Shown here: piece after piece, positions 17,697-25,985 of the stretch
How the letters are laid out: each line of letters starts with the position of its first letter
Position numbering within the stretch: position 1 is the stretch's first letter
Source of the DNA: an uncultured SAR86 cluster bacterium
Lineage (GTDB): Bacteria > Pseudomonadota > Gammaproteobacteria > Magnimaribacterales > D2472
Reading direction: 5' to 3'
DNA length: 54,860 nt
NCBI GenBank assembly: GCA_902563835.1
Contig: CACEZB010000008.1
Span: forward strand, 1-54,860
Translations under genes and position numbers: made by a program
The notes under the pieces: generated by a model
What the model saw: the letters and a program-made list of their open reading frames with translations, nothing else
Database searches by the model: none
Told to the model about the DNA's origin: nothing

Positions 17697-19146
17697 TGAA
17701 ATTTTAGCTGTTGTTGATTCAGTCTCTACAGAGAAAGGGTTAGAAAAGAATGTTATTTTTAAAGCAATTGAGGTTGCTATAGCTTCTGCATCTCAAAGGC
17801 ATTTCCATGAAGATGCTGATTTATTTGTAGAAATTAATAGAGAAACAGGCGAATATACAACCCATAGAAACTGGATTGTTTTTGATAAAGAAGATAATGA
17901 ATTCCATCATGAAACTCACATATCAAAAGAGGACTCTAATCTTGAAATTGGTGAAACCTATACAAAAGTTCAAGAAAATATAATCTTTGGAAGGATAGAG
18001 ACTCAAGCTGCTAGACAGGTTATGCTTCAAAAAGTAAGAGAAGCTGAAAGAGAAAAGATTGTTGAGCAGTTTAGACCACAAAATAATAAGCTTGTATCCG
18101 GTTCTGTTAAAAGAGTCACTAGAGATAATATTATTGTAGATATAACTCATGAGGCAGAGGCCTTATTACCTAGAGATAGACTAATGCCTGGAGAAATATA
18201 TAAAATTAATGACAGGATAAGAGCAGTTCTTCAGATTGTTGAAGTTGAAGGCAGAGGCCCTCAATTAATGCTTAATCGATCATGCCCTGAAATGGTAACA
18301 GAGTTATTTAGCATAGAGGTTCCAGAAATAAATGAAGATGTAATTGAGATAAGAGGTGTTGCTAGAGATGCAGGATCAAGGTCAAAAATCGCAGTTAAGA
18401 CAAATGATGGAAGGATAGATCCTGTAGGAGCATGTGTAGGCATGAGAGGCTCAAGAGTGCAAGCGGTTTCTTCTGAACTTGGCAATGAGAGAATAGATAT
18501 AATCATTTATGATGATAATCCTGCCCAGTTAGTTATAAATGCTTTATCACCAGCCAAAGTTGAATCAATTGTAATGGATGAGGACTCTAGATCTATGGAT
18601 ATAGCTGTAAATGAAGATAATCTAGCATTAGCAATAGGTTCAAGGGGTCAAAATATCCGTTTGGCATCAAAATTAGTTGGATGGGATTTAAATATTATTA
18701 GTAATGAAGAAGCTGAAGCAAAAGTTAAGGTTGATGAAACAGAGTTTCTTGCAAAGGTTATTGATAGTTTAGGCGTTAAAGATGATATTGCAGAAAAAAT
18801 AATTAGTGTCGGGTTAAAATCTTTTGATGAGATTGCTTATGCTGACGATGCGTTATTTATCGATTTTATCGAATCAAGCGATGAGATAAATAGAATTAAA
18901 TCAGCTGCTGAAGATGTAGCACTTCTAGATGCAATGGGAGCAGTTACCGAAGAAGAAGATAACATCGAATCATTAACAGATTTAAATTTAGAAGAAGAAA
19001 ATATTCAAAAGCTTTCTAAAAAAGGTATAAAAAACAAGGATGATTTAGCAGAGCTTTCTATAGATGAGCTTCAAGATATCATTGATATTAATGAAGATGA
19101 TGCGTCTAAAATGATAATGAAAGCTAGAGAACATTGGTTTAATTAA
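17686..19146 (+). CDS. nusA: Transcription termination/antitermination factor NusA
   Basis: Binds RNA polymerase and modulates pausing, termination and antitermination. 486 residues: N-terminal RNAP-binding domain (about 1-125), S1 domain (about 135-200), two KH domains (about 200-345, including GACVGMRGSRVQ and AIGSRGQNIRLA), and two C-terminal acidic helical repeats, the last ending KAREHWF. The presence of both AR repeats matches the gammaproteobacterial form. AAAGGA lies before the ATG. The gene overlaps rimP by 11 bases and is 13 bases from infB. Confidence 0.97.
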   Translation: MQSNEILAVVDSVSTEKGLEKNVIFKAIEVAIASASQRHFHEDADLFVEINRETGEYTTHRNWIVFDKEDNEFHHETHISKEDSNLEIGETYTKVQENIIFGRIETQAARQVMLQKVREAEREKIVEQFRPQNNKLVSGSVKRVTRDNIIVDITHEAEALLPRDRLMPGEIYKINDRIRAVLQIVEVEGRGPQLMLNRSCPEMVTELFSIEVPEINEDVIEIRGVARDAGSRSKIAVKTNDGRIDPVGACVGMRGSRVQAVSSELGNERIDIIIYDDNPAQLVINALSPAKVESIVMDEDSRSMDIAVNEDNLALAIGSRGQNIRLASKLVGWDLNIISNEEAEAKVKVDETEFLAKVIDSLGVKDDIAEKIISVGLKSFDEIAYADDALFIDFIESSDEINRIKSAAEDVALLDAMGAVTEEEDNIESLTDLNLEEENIQKLSKKGIKNKDDLAELSIDELQDIIDINEDDASKMIMKAREHWFN

Positions 19147-19159
19147 TAAGGAAATTATT

Positions 19160-21427
19160 TTGGCAATAACAGTAAAAGATTTCGCAAAAACATTAAAGAT
19201 TTCTGATAAAGCTCTTCTAGAGCGAATGCAAAAAGCTGGCTTGAACCATAAAAAGAATTCTGATGAAGTAACTGCGTCTGACAAGCAGGCCCTATTAAAA
19301 TTTTTAAAAGGTTCCAAATCTTCAACTTCTAAATCTGTTACTTCAGAATCAGGTGTCAAAGTTACCTCTAAAGGAAAATCATCACCTGTTAACACATCAA
19401 CTAGGAGTTATTCAGATAATATTGAAGCAAAAAGAGCAGCAGCATCTGAACAATTAAAGGAACAGCAAACAAAGAGGGAAGAACAATTAAAAGCAGCAGT
19501 AAAACAAAAACAAGAACAAAGGAAAAAACAGTTTGCAAAACTAAAGGACGAATCAACCAAAGATCCTGTTGATGTTAAAGATCAATTATCAAGCGCTGTA
19601 AAAGCTTATAAGAAAAAAGAAGGTGTTATTTTTGAGGATTCAAAGCATCAGTTTGAAGCCCCTAAAGATTTTATAAAAAAAGATATTGAAGTCCCAGATA
19701 ACATTCAAGTAGGTGAGCTAGCAAAATTAATGGCAGTAAAAGGTGGCGAGGTTGTTAGAAATTTAATGAGCTTAGGTGTTGTTGCTACTATTAATGATTT
19801 TATTGATCAAGAAACTGCAATATTGGTTGTAGAAGAAATTGGACATAACGGTATTGCAATTAAAGAAGAAAATATTGAAGATGATTTAGCAAATTTAATT
19901 AAATATAAAGATGAGCCAAAAACAAGACCAGCAGTGATAACTGTCATGGGACATGTTGATCATGGAAAAACTACTTTATTGGATTTCATAAGAAATACTA
20001 AAGTTGTAGATGGAGAAGCGGGAGGAATAACTCAACATATAGGAGCTTATGAAGTTGATACCCCAAAAGGAAGATTAACTTTTATTGATACACCAGGTCA
20101 TGCTGCTTTTTCCTCAATGCGTGCTAGGGGAGCTAATACAACTGATATTGTTGTATTAGTAGTTGCTGCTAATGATGGAATAAAACCACAGACAGAAGAG
20201 GCAATTAATCATGCAAAAGCTGCAAATGTATCTATTGTTGTAGCAATTAATAAAATAGATATAGAAGGAGCGGATATTGATAAAGTCAAAGGTGATCTTG
20301 CTGCAAATGATTTAACACCTGAAGATTGGGGTGGAAATATTCAAATGGTACCAATTTCAGCACTTAAAGGTGATGGTGTTGAAGATCTTCTTGAAAGAAT
20401 TGCACTTGAAGCTGAAATTTTAGAATTAAAAGCCCATTATGATGGAGCGGCGCAAGGGGTTGTTATAGAATCTGAATTAGATAAATTCAAAGGATCGGTA
20501 GCAACTTTCTTAATTCAAAATGGAACACTTAAAGTAGGTGATTTAGTAGTTTCAGGAAATGTAATGGGAAAAATTAAAAGCATAGTCGATAGCGATGGAA
20601 AGAAAATTAAACAAGCTATTCCATCTGCTGCAGTTGAAGTCCTTGGTTTGAATGCAGTTCCAAATGCAGGAGATCAATTTCAAGTAGTGAAAAATGATAA
20701 ACAAGCAAGAGAAATAGCTGACTATAGAGTTTCTAAGGAAAAAGAAAAGAAATTACTTAAACAAAAAGATGAATCAGTAGGAGATTTATTTGAAACCTTG
20801 GGTCAGGATGGTAAAAAAGTTCTAAATGTAATTATAAAGACTGATGTTGCGGGAACATGTGAAGCAATCAATAGCGCATTAAATAATTTAGACAGTGAAA
20901 AAGCCAAAGTTAAGATTGTTTCAAGTGGAGTTGGTGGTATAACTGAGTCTGATGTAAATTTGGCAGTAGCAGTTGATTCAATTATTCTAGGTTTTAATGT
21001 TAGAGCAGATAATACTGCAAAAAAAATAATTGAAAAAGAATCTATACCCCTAAGCTATCACAGTATTATTTATGAATTACTTGATGATGTTAAAGCTAGG
21101 ATGAGTGGCTTACTCGACCCAATTATTAGAGAAGAGATTGTAGGAACCGCAGAGGTTCTAGAGGTTTTCAACTCTCCAAAATTTGGTCAAGTTGCAGGTT
21201 GTTCAGTTCTAGAAGGAAATGTATCAAGAAATAAACCTGTGAGAGTGCTTAGAGATGATATTGTAATTTTTGAAGGTGAGTTAGATTCACTAAGACGTTT
21301 TAAAGAAGATGTAAACGAAGTTAAAAATGGAAATGAGTGCGGCATGGGTATAAAGAACTATAAAGATATTAAGCCTGGAGATAAAATAGAGGTATTTGAT
21401 AGAAAAGAAGAATCCCAAGAGATATAA
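19160..21427 (+). CDS. infB: Translation initiation factor IF-2
   Basis: GTPase that places fMet-tRNA on the 30S subunit and promotes subunit joining. 755 residues, shorter than E. coli (890) through a reduced N-terminal region. Order: IF2_N domain, a charged Lys/Gln/Glu-rich linker (about 95-150), a second IF2_N-like region, the G domain with G1 GHVDHGKTT at 264-272, DTPGH and NKID, then domains II-IV. The start codon is TTG (19160) preceded by AAGGA at good spacing; the MAITVKDFAK start fits IF2_N, so TTG is well supported. Confidence 0.97.
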   Translation: MAITVKDFAKTLKISDKALLERMQKAGLNHKKNSDEVTASDKQALLKFLKGSKSSTSKSVTSESGVKVTSKGKSSPVNTSTRSYSDNIEAKRAAASEQLKEQQTKREEQLKAAVKQKQEQRKKQFAKLKDESTKDPVDVKDQLSSAVKAYKKKEGVIFEDSKHQFEAPKDFIKKDIEVPDNIQVGELAKLMAVKGGEVVRNLMSLGVVATINDFIDQETAILVVEEIGHNGIAIKEENIEDDLANLIKYKDEPKTRPAVITVMGHVDHGKTTLLDFIRNTKVVDGEAGGITQHIGAYEVDTPKGRLTFIDTPGHAAFSSMRARGANTTDIVVLVVAANDGIKPQTEEAINHAKAANVSIVVAINKIDIEGADIDKVKGDLAANDLTPEDWGGNIQMVPISALKGDGVEDLLERIALEAEILELKAHYDGAAQGVVIESELDKFKGSVATFLIQNGTLKVGDLVVSGNVMGKIKSIVDSDGKKIKQAIPSAAVEVLGLNAVPNAGDQFQVVKNDKQAREIADYRVSKEKEKKLLKQKDESVGDLFETLGQDGKKVLNVIIKTDVAGTCEAINSALNNLDSEKAKVKIVSSGVGGITESDVNLAVAVDSIILGFNVRADNTAKKIIEKESIPLSYHSIIYELLDDVKARMSGLLDPIIREEIVGTAEVLEVFNSPKFGQVAGCSVLEGNVSRNKPVRVLRDDIVIFEGELDSLRRFKEDVNEVKNGNECGMGIKNYKDIKPGDKIEVFDRKEESQEI

Positions 21428-21432
21428 AATTT

Positions 21433-21780
21433 ATGACATCAAATAGATCTGATAAGGTTGCTGATTTATTAAAAAAAGAAATTTCATTAATCATTACAAA
21501 TGAAATTAAAGATATTAGATTACAAAACATTAATATTACTGCAGTAAAAGTATCAGATGATATTGGCATTGCAACTGTTTTTTACACGGTAATAGGTGAA
21601 TCAATACATAAAAAAGAAAGCAAAATAGATGAAAAAATTCTGAAGAAATTTTCAGGAATGGTTAGATCAAATTTATCAAAAAAGATTAAGATTAGAAGAG
21701 TTCCAAAAATTAAATTTAGATTTGATGAGAGTATTGAATATTCTGAAAATATTGAAAAGCTATTAAAAAATTTAAAATAA
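21433..21780 (+). CDS. rbfA: Ribosome-binding factor A
   Basis: Cold-shock and 16S rRNA maturation factor bound to 30S precursors. 115 residues with the single KH-like RbfA fold; the N-terminal RSDKVADLLKKEIS and the late RRVPKIKFRFDESIEYSENI are characteristic. Five bases after infB. Its stop shares one base with the truB ATG (TAATG). Confidence 0.92.
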   Translation: MTSNRSDKVADLLKKEISLIITNEIKDIRLQNINITAVKVSDDIGIATVFYTVIGESIHKKESKIDEKILKKFSGMVRSNLSKKIKIRRVPKIKFRFDESIEYSENIEKLLKNLK

Positions 21781-22619
21781 TGGATGGATTTATCCTAATT
21801 AATAAAGAAATAGGCGAGACTTCAAATAATGTTGTCCAAAAGGTAAAAAAAGCACTTAAAGCTAAAAAAGTTGGGCATTTAGGTACACTGGATCCAATCG
21901 CAGAAGGGTTATTAATTTTAGCCATAAACAAAGCAACAAAATTTTCAAGCTATTTTCTTGAATCTGATAAATCTTATGAAGTTAAAGTTGAATTAGGTAA
22001 ATCTACTGATACCGATGATTCATCTGGAAAAATTATTTTTGAATCAAATATTGAGCTTTCTGAAAACATAATACGTGAAAGTTTATTTTCATTTATTGGT
22101 GAATCTGAACAGATCCCACCATTCTTTTCTGCATTAAAATATCAAGGAAAACCTTTATATAAATATGCTAGAGAAGGTCAGCTCATAATGAAGCCAGCAA
22201 GAAAGATACTTATTAAAGAAATAAATGATTACAAATATAGTAATAAGGTATGTTCATTTAAAGTTTGTTGCACAAAAGGAACTTATATTAGATCGCTTGC
22301 TAGAGATTTGGGAGAGAAACTTAAGTGTGGAGCCCATATGATAGCCCTTAAAAGGATTAGACAACATAATTTTAAATTATCTGATGCAGTAAATATTTTA
22401 GAAATATCTAAAGAAAAAATAGTACCCATTGAAACAGCCTTTAATAATTTTGAGAAAATTATTATTAATTCTGAAGACTCTAAAAAATTTATCAATGGAG
22501 TTAAAAATATTTATAACGATAATCCTGATAATTTATATAAAATTTCTAACAATGAGGGTATTTTTTTAGGAATCGGCCAAATTAAGAATAAGAACTTAAG
22601 GCACAAACAACTTGTTTAA
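21780..22619 (+). CDS. truB: tRNA pseudouridine-55 synthase
   Basis: Makes pseudouridine-55 in the T loop of all elongator tRNAs. 279 residues; catalytic D38 sits in HLGTLDPIAEGLL. The KCGAHMIALKRIR segment is the RNA-binding region seen in TruB. The C-terminal PUA-like part is shortened relative to E. coli (314). Begins on the last base of the rbfA stop, indicating coupled translation. Confidence 0.94.
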   Translation: MDGFILINKEIGETSNNVVQKVKKALKAKKVGHLGTLDPIAEGLLILAINKATKFSSYFLESDKSYEVKVELGKSTDTDDSSGKIIFESNIELSENIIRESLFSFIGESEQIPPFFSALKYQGKPLYKYAREGQLIMKPARKILIKEINDYKYSNKVCSFKVCCTKGTYIRSLARDLGEKLKCGAHMIALKRIRQHNFKLSDAVNILEISKEKIVPIETAFNNFEKIIINSEDSKKFINGVKNIYNDNPDNLYKISNNEGIFLGIGQIKNKNLRHKQLV

Positions 22620-22632
22620 TATTCCAATAAGT

Positions 22633-22638
22633 TATAAT
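22633..22638 (+). promoter_or_regulatory. -10 element of rpsO
   Basis: TATAAT 14 bases after the truB stop. The best -35 candidate, TTGTTT (22612-22617), is only 15 bases away. An rpsO promoter between truB and rpsO is known in E. coli, which supports the placement. Confidence 0.5.
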
Positions 22639-22641
22639 ATG

Positions 22642-22667
22642 CCTCGGCTTACTTTAGTAATGCGAGG
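22642..22667 (+). promoter_or_regulatory. Hairpin in the rpsO leader
   Basis: CCTCG-GC-TTAC-TTTA-GTAA-TG-CGAGG forms an outer 5-bp and an inner 4-bp stem around a 2x2 internal loop. No T-run follows, so it is not an intrinsic terminator. The position in the leader suggests S15 autoregulation or an RNase processing site; which of these cannot be told by eye. Confidence 0.45.
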
Positions 22668-22704
22668 TTAGTAAATTCATTTAATGCATTACAAGGATAT
22701 AAAA

Positions 22705-22974
22705 ATGGCATTATTAACTGAAGAAAAGGCAAATATAGTTAGTCAATATAAGAGAAATGAAGGTGATACTGGATCACCTGAGGTGCAAATAGCGCTTTTA
22801 ACAGAAAATATTAATAAACTTCAAAATCATTTTAAAAATCATAACAAAGATCATCATTCCAGAACTGGTCTAATAAGAATGGTTAATCTTAGAAGAAAAC
22901 TTTTAGCATATCTAAAAAGGAAAAACTCAGAAAGTTATAACGAGCTAGTTAAAAAGCTTAATCTAAGAGGATAA
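22705..22974 (+). CDS. rpsO: 30S ribosomal protein S15
   Basis: Primary 16S rRNA-binding protein of the 30S platform. The ATG at 22705 gives 89 residues starting [12 protein letters not shown], the standard S15 start, with AAGGAT at the right distance; an in-frame ATG 21 bases upstream would add seven residues and is rejected. The [14 protein letters not shown] and [12 protein letters not shown] motifs are conserved rRNA-contact segments. Followed by pnp as in E. coli. Confidence 0.97.
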   Translation: MALLTEEKANIVSQYKRNEGDTGSPEVQIALLTENINKLQNHFKNHNKDHHSRTGLIRMVNLRRKLLAYLKRKNSESYNELVKKLNLRG

Positions 22975-23001
22975 AAATTATCAAATATAAAAAGGAAAAT
23001 C

Positions 23002-25098
23002 GTGGAAAATAATAAATTAGAATCTACATGTGTAGAGTTTGGGTATGGAAATCAACAAGTAAAGATCGAAACAAATAAAATTGCAAGACAAGCAACAGCT
23101 GCGGTGGTAGTAACAATAGGTGACTTAGTGGTATTAACTACCGTTGTTGCAAAAAAAGAAGCAGATCCAGGAAAAGATTTTTTTCCATTAGCAGTCTTCT
23201 ATCAAGAAAAATTTTATTCTACTGGTAGGATTCCAGGCGGCTTTTTTAAAAGAGAAGCTAGGCCAACAGAAAGAGAAACATTAACTTCAAGGTTGATAGA
23301 TAGACCAATTAGACCGATGTTTCCAGAAACTTTTAAAAATGAGGTTCAAATATTTAGCACTGTCATGTCTTCTGACAAGACGCAAAATCCAGATATCGCT
23401 GCAATGATAGGAGCATCTGCTGCATTAACTATTTCAGGAGTGCCTTTTGATGGCCCGATGGGGGCAGCTAGAGTTGGATTTATTGATGGAGAATATGTTT
23501 TAAATCCATCCTTTGAAGAATTGGATAATTCCTATTTAGATATGGTCGTAGCTGGAACTGATGAAGCTGTTCTTATGGTTGAGTCTGAAGCAAAAGAATT
23601 AAATGAAGACCTTATGCTAGGTGCAGTTCTTTTTGGTCACCAAGAAATGAAAGCTGTTATTAACGCGTGTAATGAATTAAAAAATAAGGCTGGAAAAGAA
23701 GAGTGGATTATTGAAGAAGATGAAAATGTTACTAACTATTATTCTGATGTTGAAAGCAAATATAAAGATGAAATAACTGAAGCTTTTAAAATATCTAATA
23801 AGTCAGATCGCAATGAAGCTCTAGCTATTATTAAAGCTAAAATAATTGAAGATTATTCAGATCTAGATGAATTTGAACTTGGCAGAGTTTTAAGTTCCTT
23901 TAAAGAATTAGAAAAAAATATTGTTAGAGGCAATATATTAAATAATATGCCTAGAATAGATGGAAGAGATTTGGATACTGTAAGACCTATTTTTGTTGAA
24001 ACAGACGTTCTTCCAAGTGCACATGGATCAGCATTATTTACAAGAGGAGAGACTCAAGCTGTTGTTGTTGCAACTCTAGGCTCTTCTAGAGATGCACAAA
24101 GAATTGAAGCAATCGAAGGCGAGGGCTCAGATAATTTTATGCTTCATTATAATTTCCCAGCATATAGTGTTGGCGAGATTGGTATGCCAATGGGTCCCAA
24201 AAGACGTGAGATCGGACATGGTAATTTAGCAAAAAGAGCAATTAAAGCTGTACTACCAGATATCGATGAATTTGGTTATACCATGAGAGTTGTTTCAGAA
24301 ATCACAGAGTCTAATGGTTCAAGCTCAATGGCTTCAGTCTGCGGTACATCTTTATCATTAATGGATGCTGGAGTTCCCCTTTCAAGTCCAGTTGCTGGTA
24401 TAGCTATGGGGCTCATTAAAGAAGGCGATGACTTTGCAGTCCTAACTGATATCTTAGGAGATGAAGATCATTTAGGGGATATGGACTTCAAGGTTGCTGG
24501 AACTGAATCTGGTATAACTGCTCTCCAAATGGATATTAAAATTAAAGGTATAAATGAATCAATTATGGAAACTGCATTAGCAAAAGCTAAAAATGCAAGA
24601 AATCATATATTAGGCATAATGAATGAAGTAATTTCATCAGCTAAAGATTTATCTGAAAATGCTCCAGCTATGAAAACATTTATGGTTGATAAAGATAAAA
24701 TTAAAGAGATTATTGGTAAAGGCGGAGCTGTAATAAAAGGAATGCAAGAAAAAACTGGAGCAACCGTTGATGTAAATGATGATGGTCTTGTTTCTGTATT
24801 TGGTCAAAATCAGGCATCAATGAAAGAATGCTTGGCTATTATTGAAGAAATTTTAGAAGAACCTGAATTAAACAAGGTATATAAAGGCAAAGTTGTTAAA
24901 ATTGTAGAATTTGGTGCTTTTGTAAATATACTTCCAGGAAAAGATGGTCTTTTACACATTTCAGAGATCTCTGATGAAAGAACTGAGAACGTTAGTGATG
25001 TCTTACAAGAAGATCAAGAGATTGATGTTAAATTAATTGGGTTTGATAGAGGCAAAATGAAACTTTCTATGAAAGCATTGTCTGATAAAAACGATTAA
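23002..25098 (+). CDS. pnp: Polyribonucleotide nucleotidyltransferase (PNPase)
   Basis: Phosphorolytic 3'-5' exoribonuclease and degradosome partner. 698 residues: two RNase PH-like domains separated by a helical domain, then KH (about 550-610, IGKGGAVIKGMQEKTG) and S1 (about 620-690, YKGKVVKIVEFGAFVN). The start codon is GTG with AAAAGGA upstream. The usual long acidic or basic tail beyond S1 is lacking; it ends KALSDKND. Last gene of the translation/RNA cluster. Confidence 0.97.
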   Translation: MENNKLESTCVEFGYGNQQVKIETNKIARQATAAVVVTIGDLVVLTTVVAKKEADPGKDFFPLAVFYQEKFYSTGRIPGGFFKREARPTERETLTSRLIDRPIRPMFPETFKNEVQIFSTVMSSDKTQNPDIAAMIGASAALTISGVPFDGPMGAARVGFIDGEYVLNPSFEELDNSYLDMVVAGTDEAVLMVESEAKELNEDLMLGAVLFGHQEMKAVINACNELKNKAGKEEWIIEEDENVTNYYSDVESKYKDEITEAFKISNKSDRNEALAIIKAKIIEDYSDLDEFELGRVLSSFKELEKNIVRGNILNNMPRIDGRDLDTVRPIFVETDVLPSAHGSALFTRGETQAVVVATLGSSRDAQRIEAIEGEGSDNFMLHYNFPAYSVGEIGMPMGPKRREIGHGNLAKRAIKAVLPDIDEFGYTMRVVSEITESNGSSSMASVCGTSLSLMDAGVPLSSPVAGIAMGLIKEGDDFAVLTDILGDEDHLGDMDFKVAGTESGITALQMDIKIKGINESIMETALAKAKNARNHILGIMNEVISSAKDLSENAPAMKTFMVDKDKIKEIIGKGGAVIKGMQEKTGATVDVNDDGLVSVFGQNQASMKECLAIIEEILEEPELNKVYKGKVVKIVEFGAFVNILPGKDGLLHISEISDERTENVSDVLQEDQEIDVKLIGFDRGKMKLSMKALSDKND

Positions 25099-25243
25099 TT
25101 TGTATAAAAAATACATATAAATCACTTAATATTCTATAAAATTGTAAATGTCAAATATTGTGTCATAGGGATTTGATTCTTTTTGCAATTTATGTTCTCA
25201 TGTGCCTGCAAAACATAAAAAAAACCTATAGGGGGAAATAATT
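25099..25243 (+). promoter_or_regulatory. Leader region of the small membrane protein locus
   Basis: 145 bases between pnp and the first small membrane protein gene, unusually long for this window. It ends in a strong AGGGGG Shine-Dalgarno element (25230-25235) eight bases before the ATG. No confident -35/-10 pair or stable hairpin was recognised after pnp, so separate transcription is likely but not shown. Confidence 0.35.
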
Positions 25244-25459
25244 ATGGATAATGCATGGAAGATGATAAATGACTTAGTTAGCAATCTAACTAGTGTTATT
25301 GTTGGGATTCTAGGCCTTGGAATTGTTGGAGCTTTAGCTTTCGGCGATGTTCTAGGTCTTGACGTGATTGGTAATATAACAGCATTGGTTGAGGAATTAG
25401 CTACTGGTGGTGTTGTAGGACTACTCGTGTTAGCAGTCTTAATGAGTCTTGTTAAGTAA
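25244..25459 (+). CDS. Small two-helix membrane protein A, unknown function
   Basis: 71 residues, not recognised as any named family. An amphipathic start (MDNAWKMINDLVSNLT) is followed by a Gly/Val/Ile-rich membrane segment (about 17-33), a short loop with F33-G34 and D40-V-x-x-N44, and a second Gly/Val/Leu segment (about 54-70) ending in Lys. There is no cleavable signal or catalytic motif. The strong Shine-Dalgarno sequence suggests high expression. The neighbour at 25520 has the same layout and the shared FG...DVxxN pattern, so the two look like diverged tandem paralogues. Size and Gly-rich helices would suit a homo-oligomeric membrane ring, a pilin-like subunit or a holin/toxin-type peptide; none of these can be chosen from sequence. 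Confidence 0.75.
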   Translation: MDNAWKMINDLVSNLTSVIVGILGLGIVGALAFGDVLGLDVIGNITALVEELATGGVVGLLVLAVLMSLVK

Positions 25460-25479
25460 TTTAACTTAATAGCATGATC

Positions 25480-25511
25480 AGGAAGGGGTAAAACCCTTCC
25501 TAATCTTTTTT
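25480..25511 (+). terminator. Intrinsic terminator or attenuator between the two small membrane protein genes
   Basis: AGGAAGGG-GTAAAA-CCCTTCCT is a perfect 8-bp stem with a 6-base loop, followed by AATC and a run of T. It is the strongest hairpin/T-run seen in the window. It starts 20 bases after the first gene and ends about eight bases before the second ATG, so most transcripts should stop before gene B. Confidence 0.8.
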
Positions 25512-25519
25512 AATTACAT

Positions 25520-25756
25520 ATGAATTTTAAAGTCACACTTACATCAATAACTAACTTTTTAAACAAAGTAACTCAATTATTAATTCCTTTAGTTGTAGTA
25601 TCTTTATTGCTTGGAATCATTTTTGGACCTGAAACAGCTTTCGTTGGTGATGTATACAAAAATGTTTCAGATATTTTAGCAATGCTTGGAGAGGATGCTC
25701 TTCTAGTTTTAATTTCAGTTTTAATAATTCTTACATATATTAGAAAGAGTGATTAA
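25520..25756 (+). CDS. Small two-helix membrane protein B, unknown function
   Basis: 78 residues, not recognised. An amphipathic start (MNFKVTLTSITNFLNKVTQL) leads into a Leu/Val/Ile membrane segment (about 18-36), then F35-G36, a loop with D44-V-Y-K-N48 and acidic residues, and a second hydrophobic segment (about 60-74) ending Y-I-R-K-S-D. The layout and F-G-x(5-7)-D-V-x-x-N pattern match protein A, indicating a paralogue. No Shine-Dalgarno sequence precedes the ATG, an in-frame TAA lies nine bases upstream, and the terminator ends just before it, so expression should be much lower than for A or conditional. Confidence 0.65.
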   Translation: MNFKVTLTSITNFLNKVTQLLIPLVVVSLLLGIIFGPETAFVGDVYKNVSDILAMLGEDALLVLISVLIILTYIRKSD

Positions 25757-25813
25757 GTCTAGTAATAAGTTTTAATCCTATCAACCACCTTCAATAATTT
25801 ATTAATTATATTT

Positions 25814-25834
25814 AACAAATGTTATTTGTTTTTT
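25814..25834 (+). terminator. Terminator after small membrane protein B
   Basis: AACAAAT-GTT-ATTTGTT followed by TTTT. AT-rich 7-bp stem; plausible end of the plus-strand unit before the convergent tRNA-Met. Weak stem, so moderate confidence. Confidence 0.45.
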
Positions 25835-25857
25835 AAATTTTATATTTAAGAAAATAA

Positions 25858-25934
25858 TGGTGGCTATGGGTGGAATTGAACCACCGACCCCAGCGTTATG
25901 AGTGCTGTGCTCTAACCATCTGAGCTACATAGCC
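25858..25934 (-). tRNA. metT: Elongator tRNA-Met (anticodon CAT)
   Basis: 77 bases on the minus strand with encoded CCA. The acceptor GGCTATG/CATAGCC closely resembles E. coli metT (GGCTACG). The anticodon loop CTCATAA is flanked by CAGCA and CGCTG, which leaves an A31-C39 mismatch next to the loop. A CAT anticodon could also mean tRNA-Ile2 (lysidine-modified), but the acceptor and body look like elongator Met. It follows ychF by 51 bases, as in Pseudomonas-type genomes. Confidence 0.88.
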
Positions 25935-25985
25935 AATCGTTGAATGATAATCTTAAAATTAGAAGAGTCAATAATTTTTAATTTT

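Noticed and set aside
19045-19395. 116-codon minus-strand ORF across the nusA-infB junction
   Set aside because: Antisense to two well-conserved genes, with no ribosome-binding site and no recognisable motif.
25858-25934. tRNA-Met 3' end as an integration site for the neighbouring small genes
   Set aside because: No integrase and no direct repeat of the tRNA end was found; the inserted segment is only about 0.7 kb.
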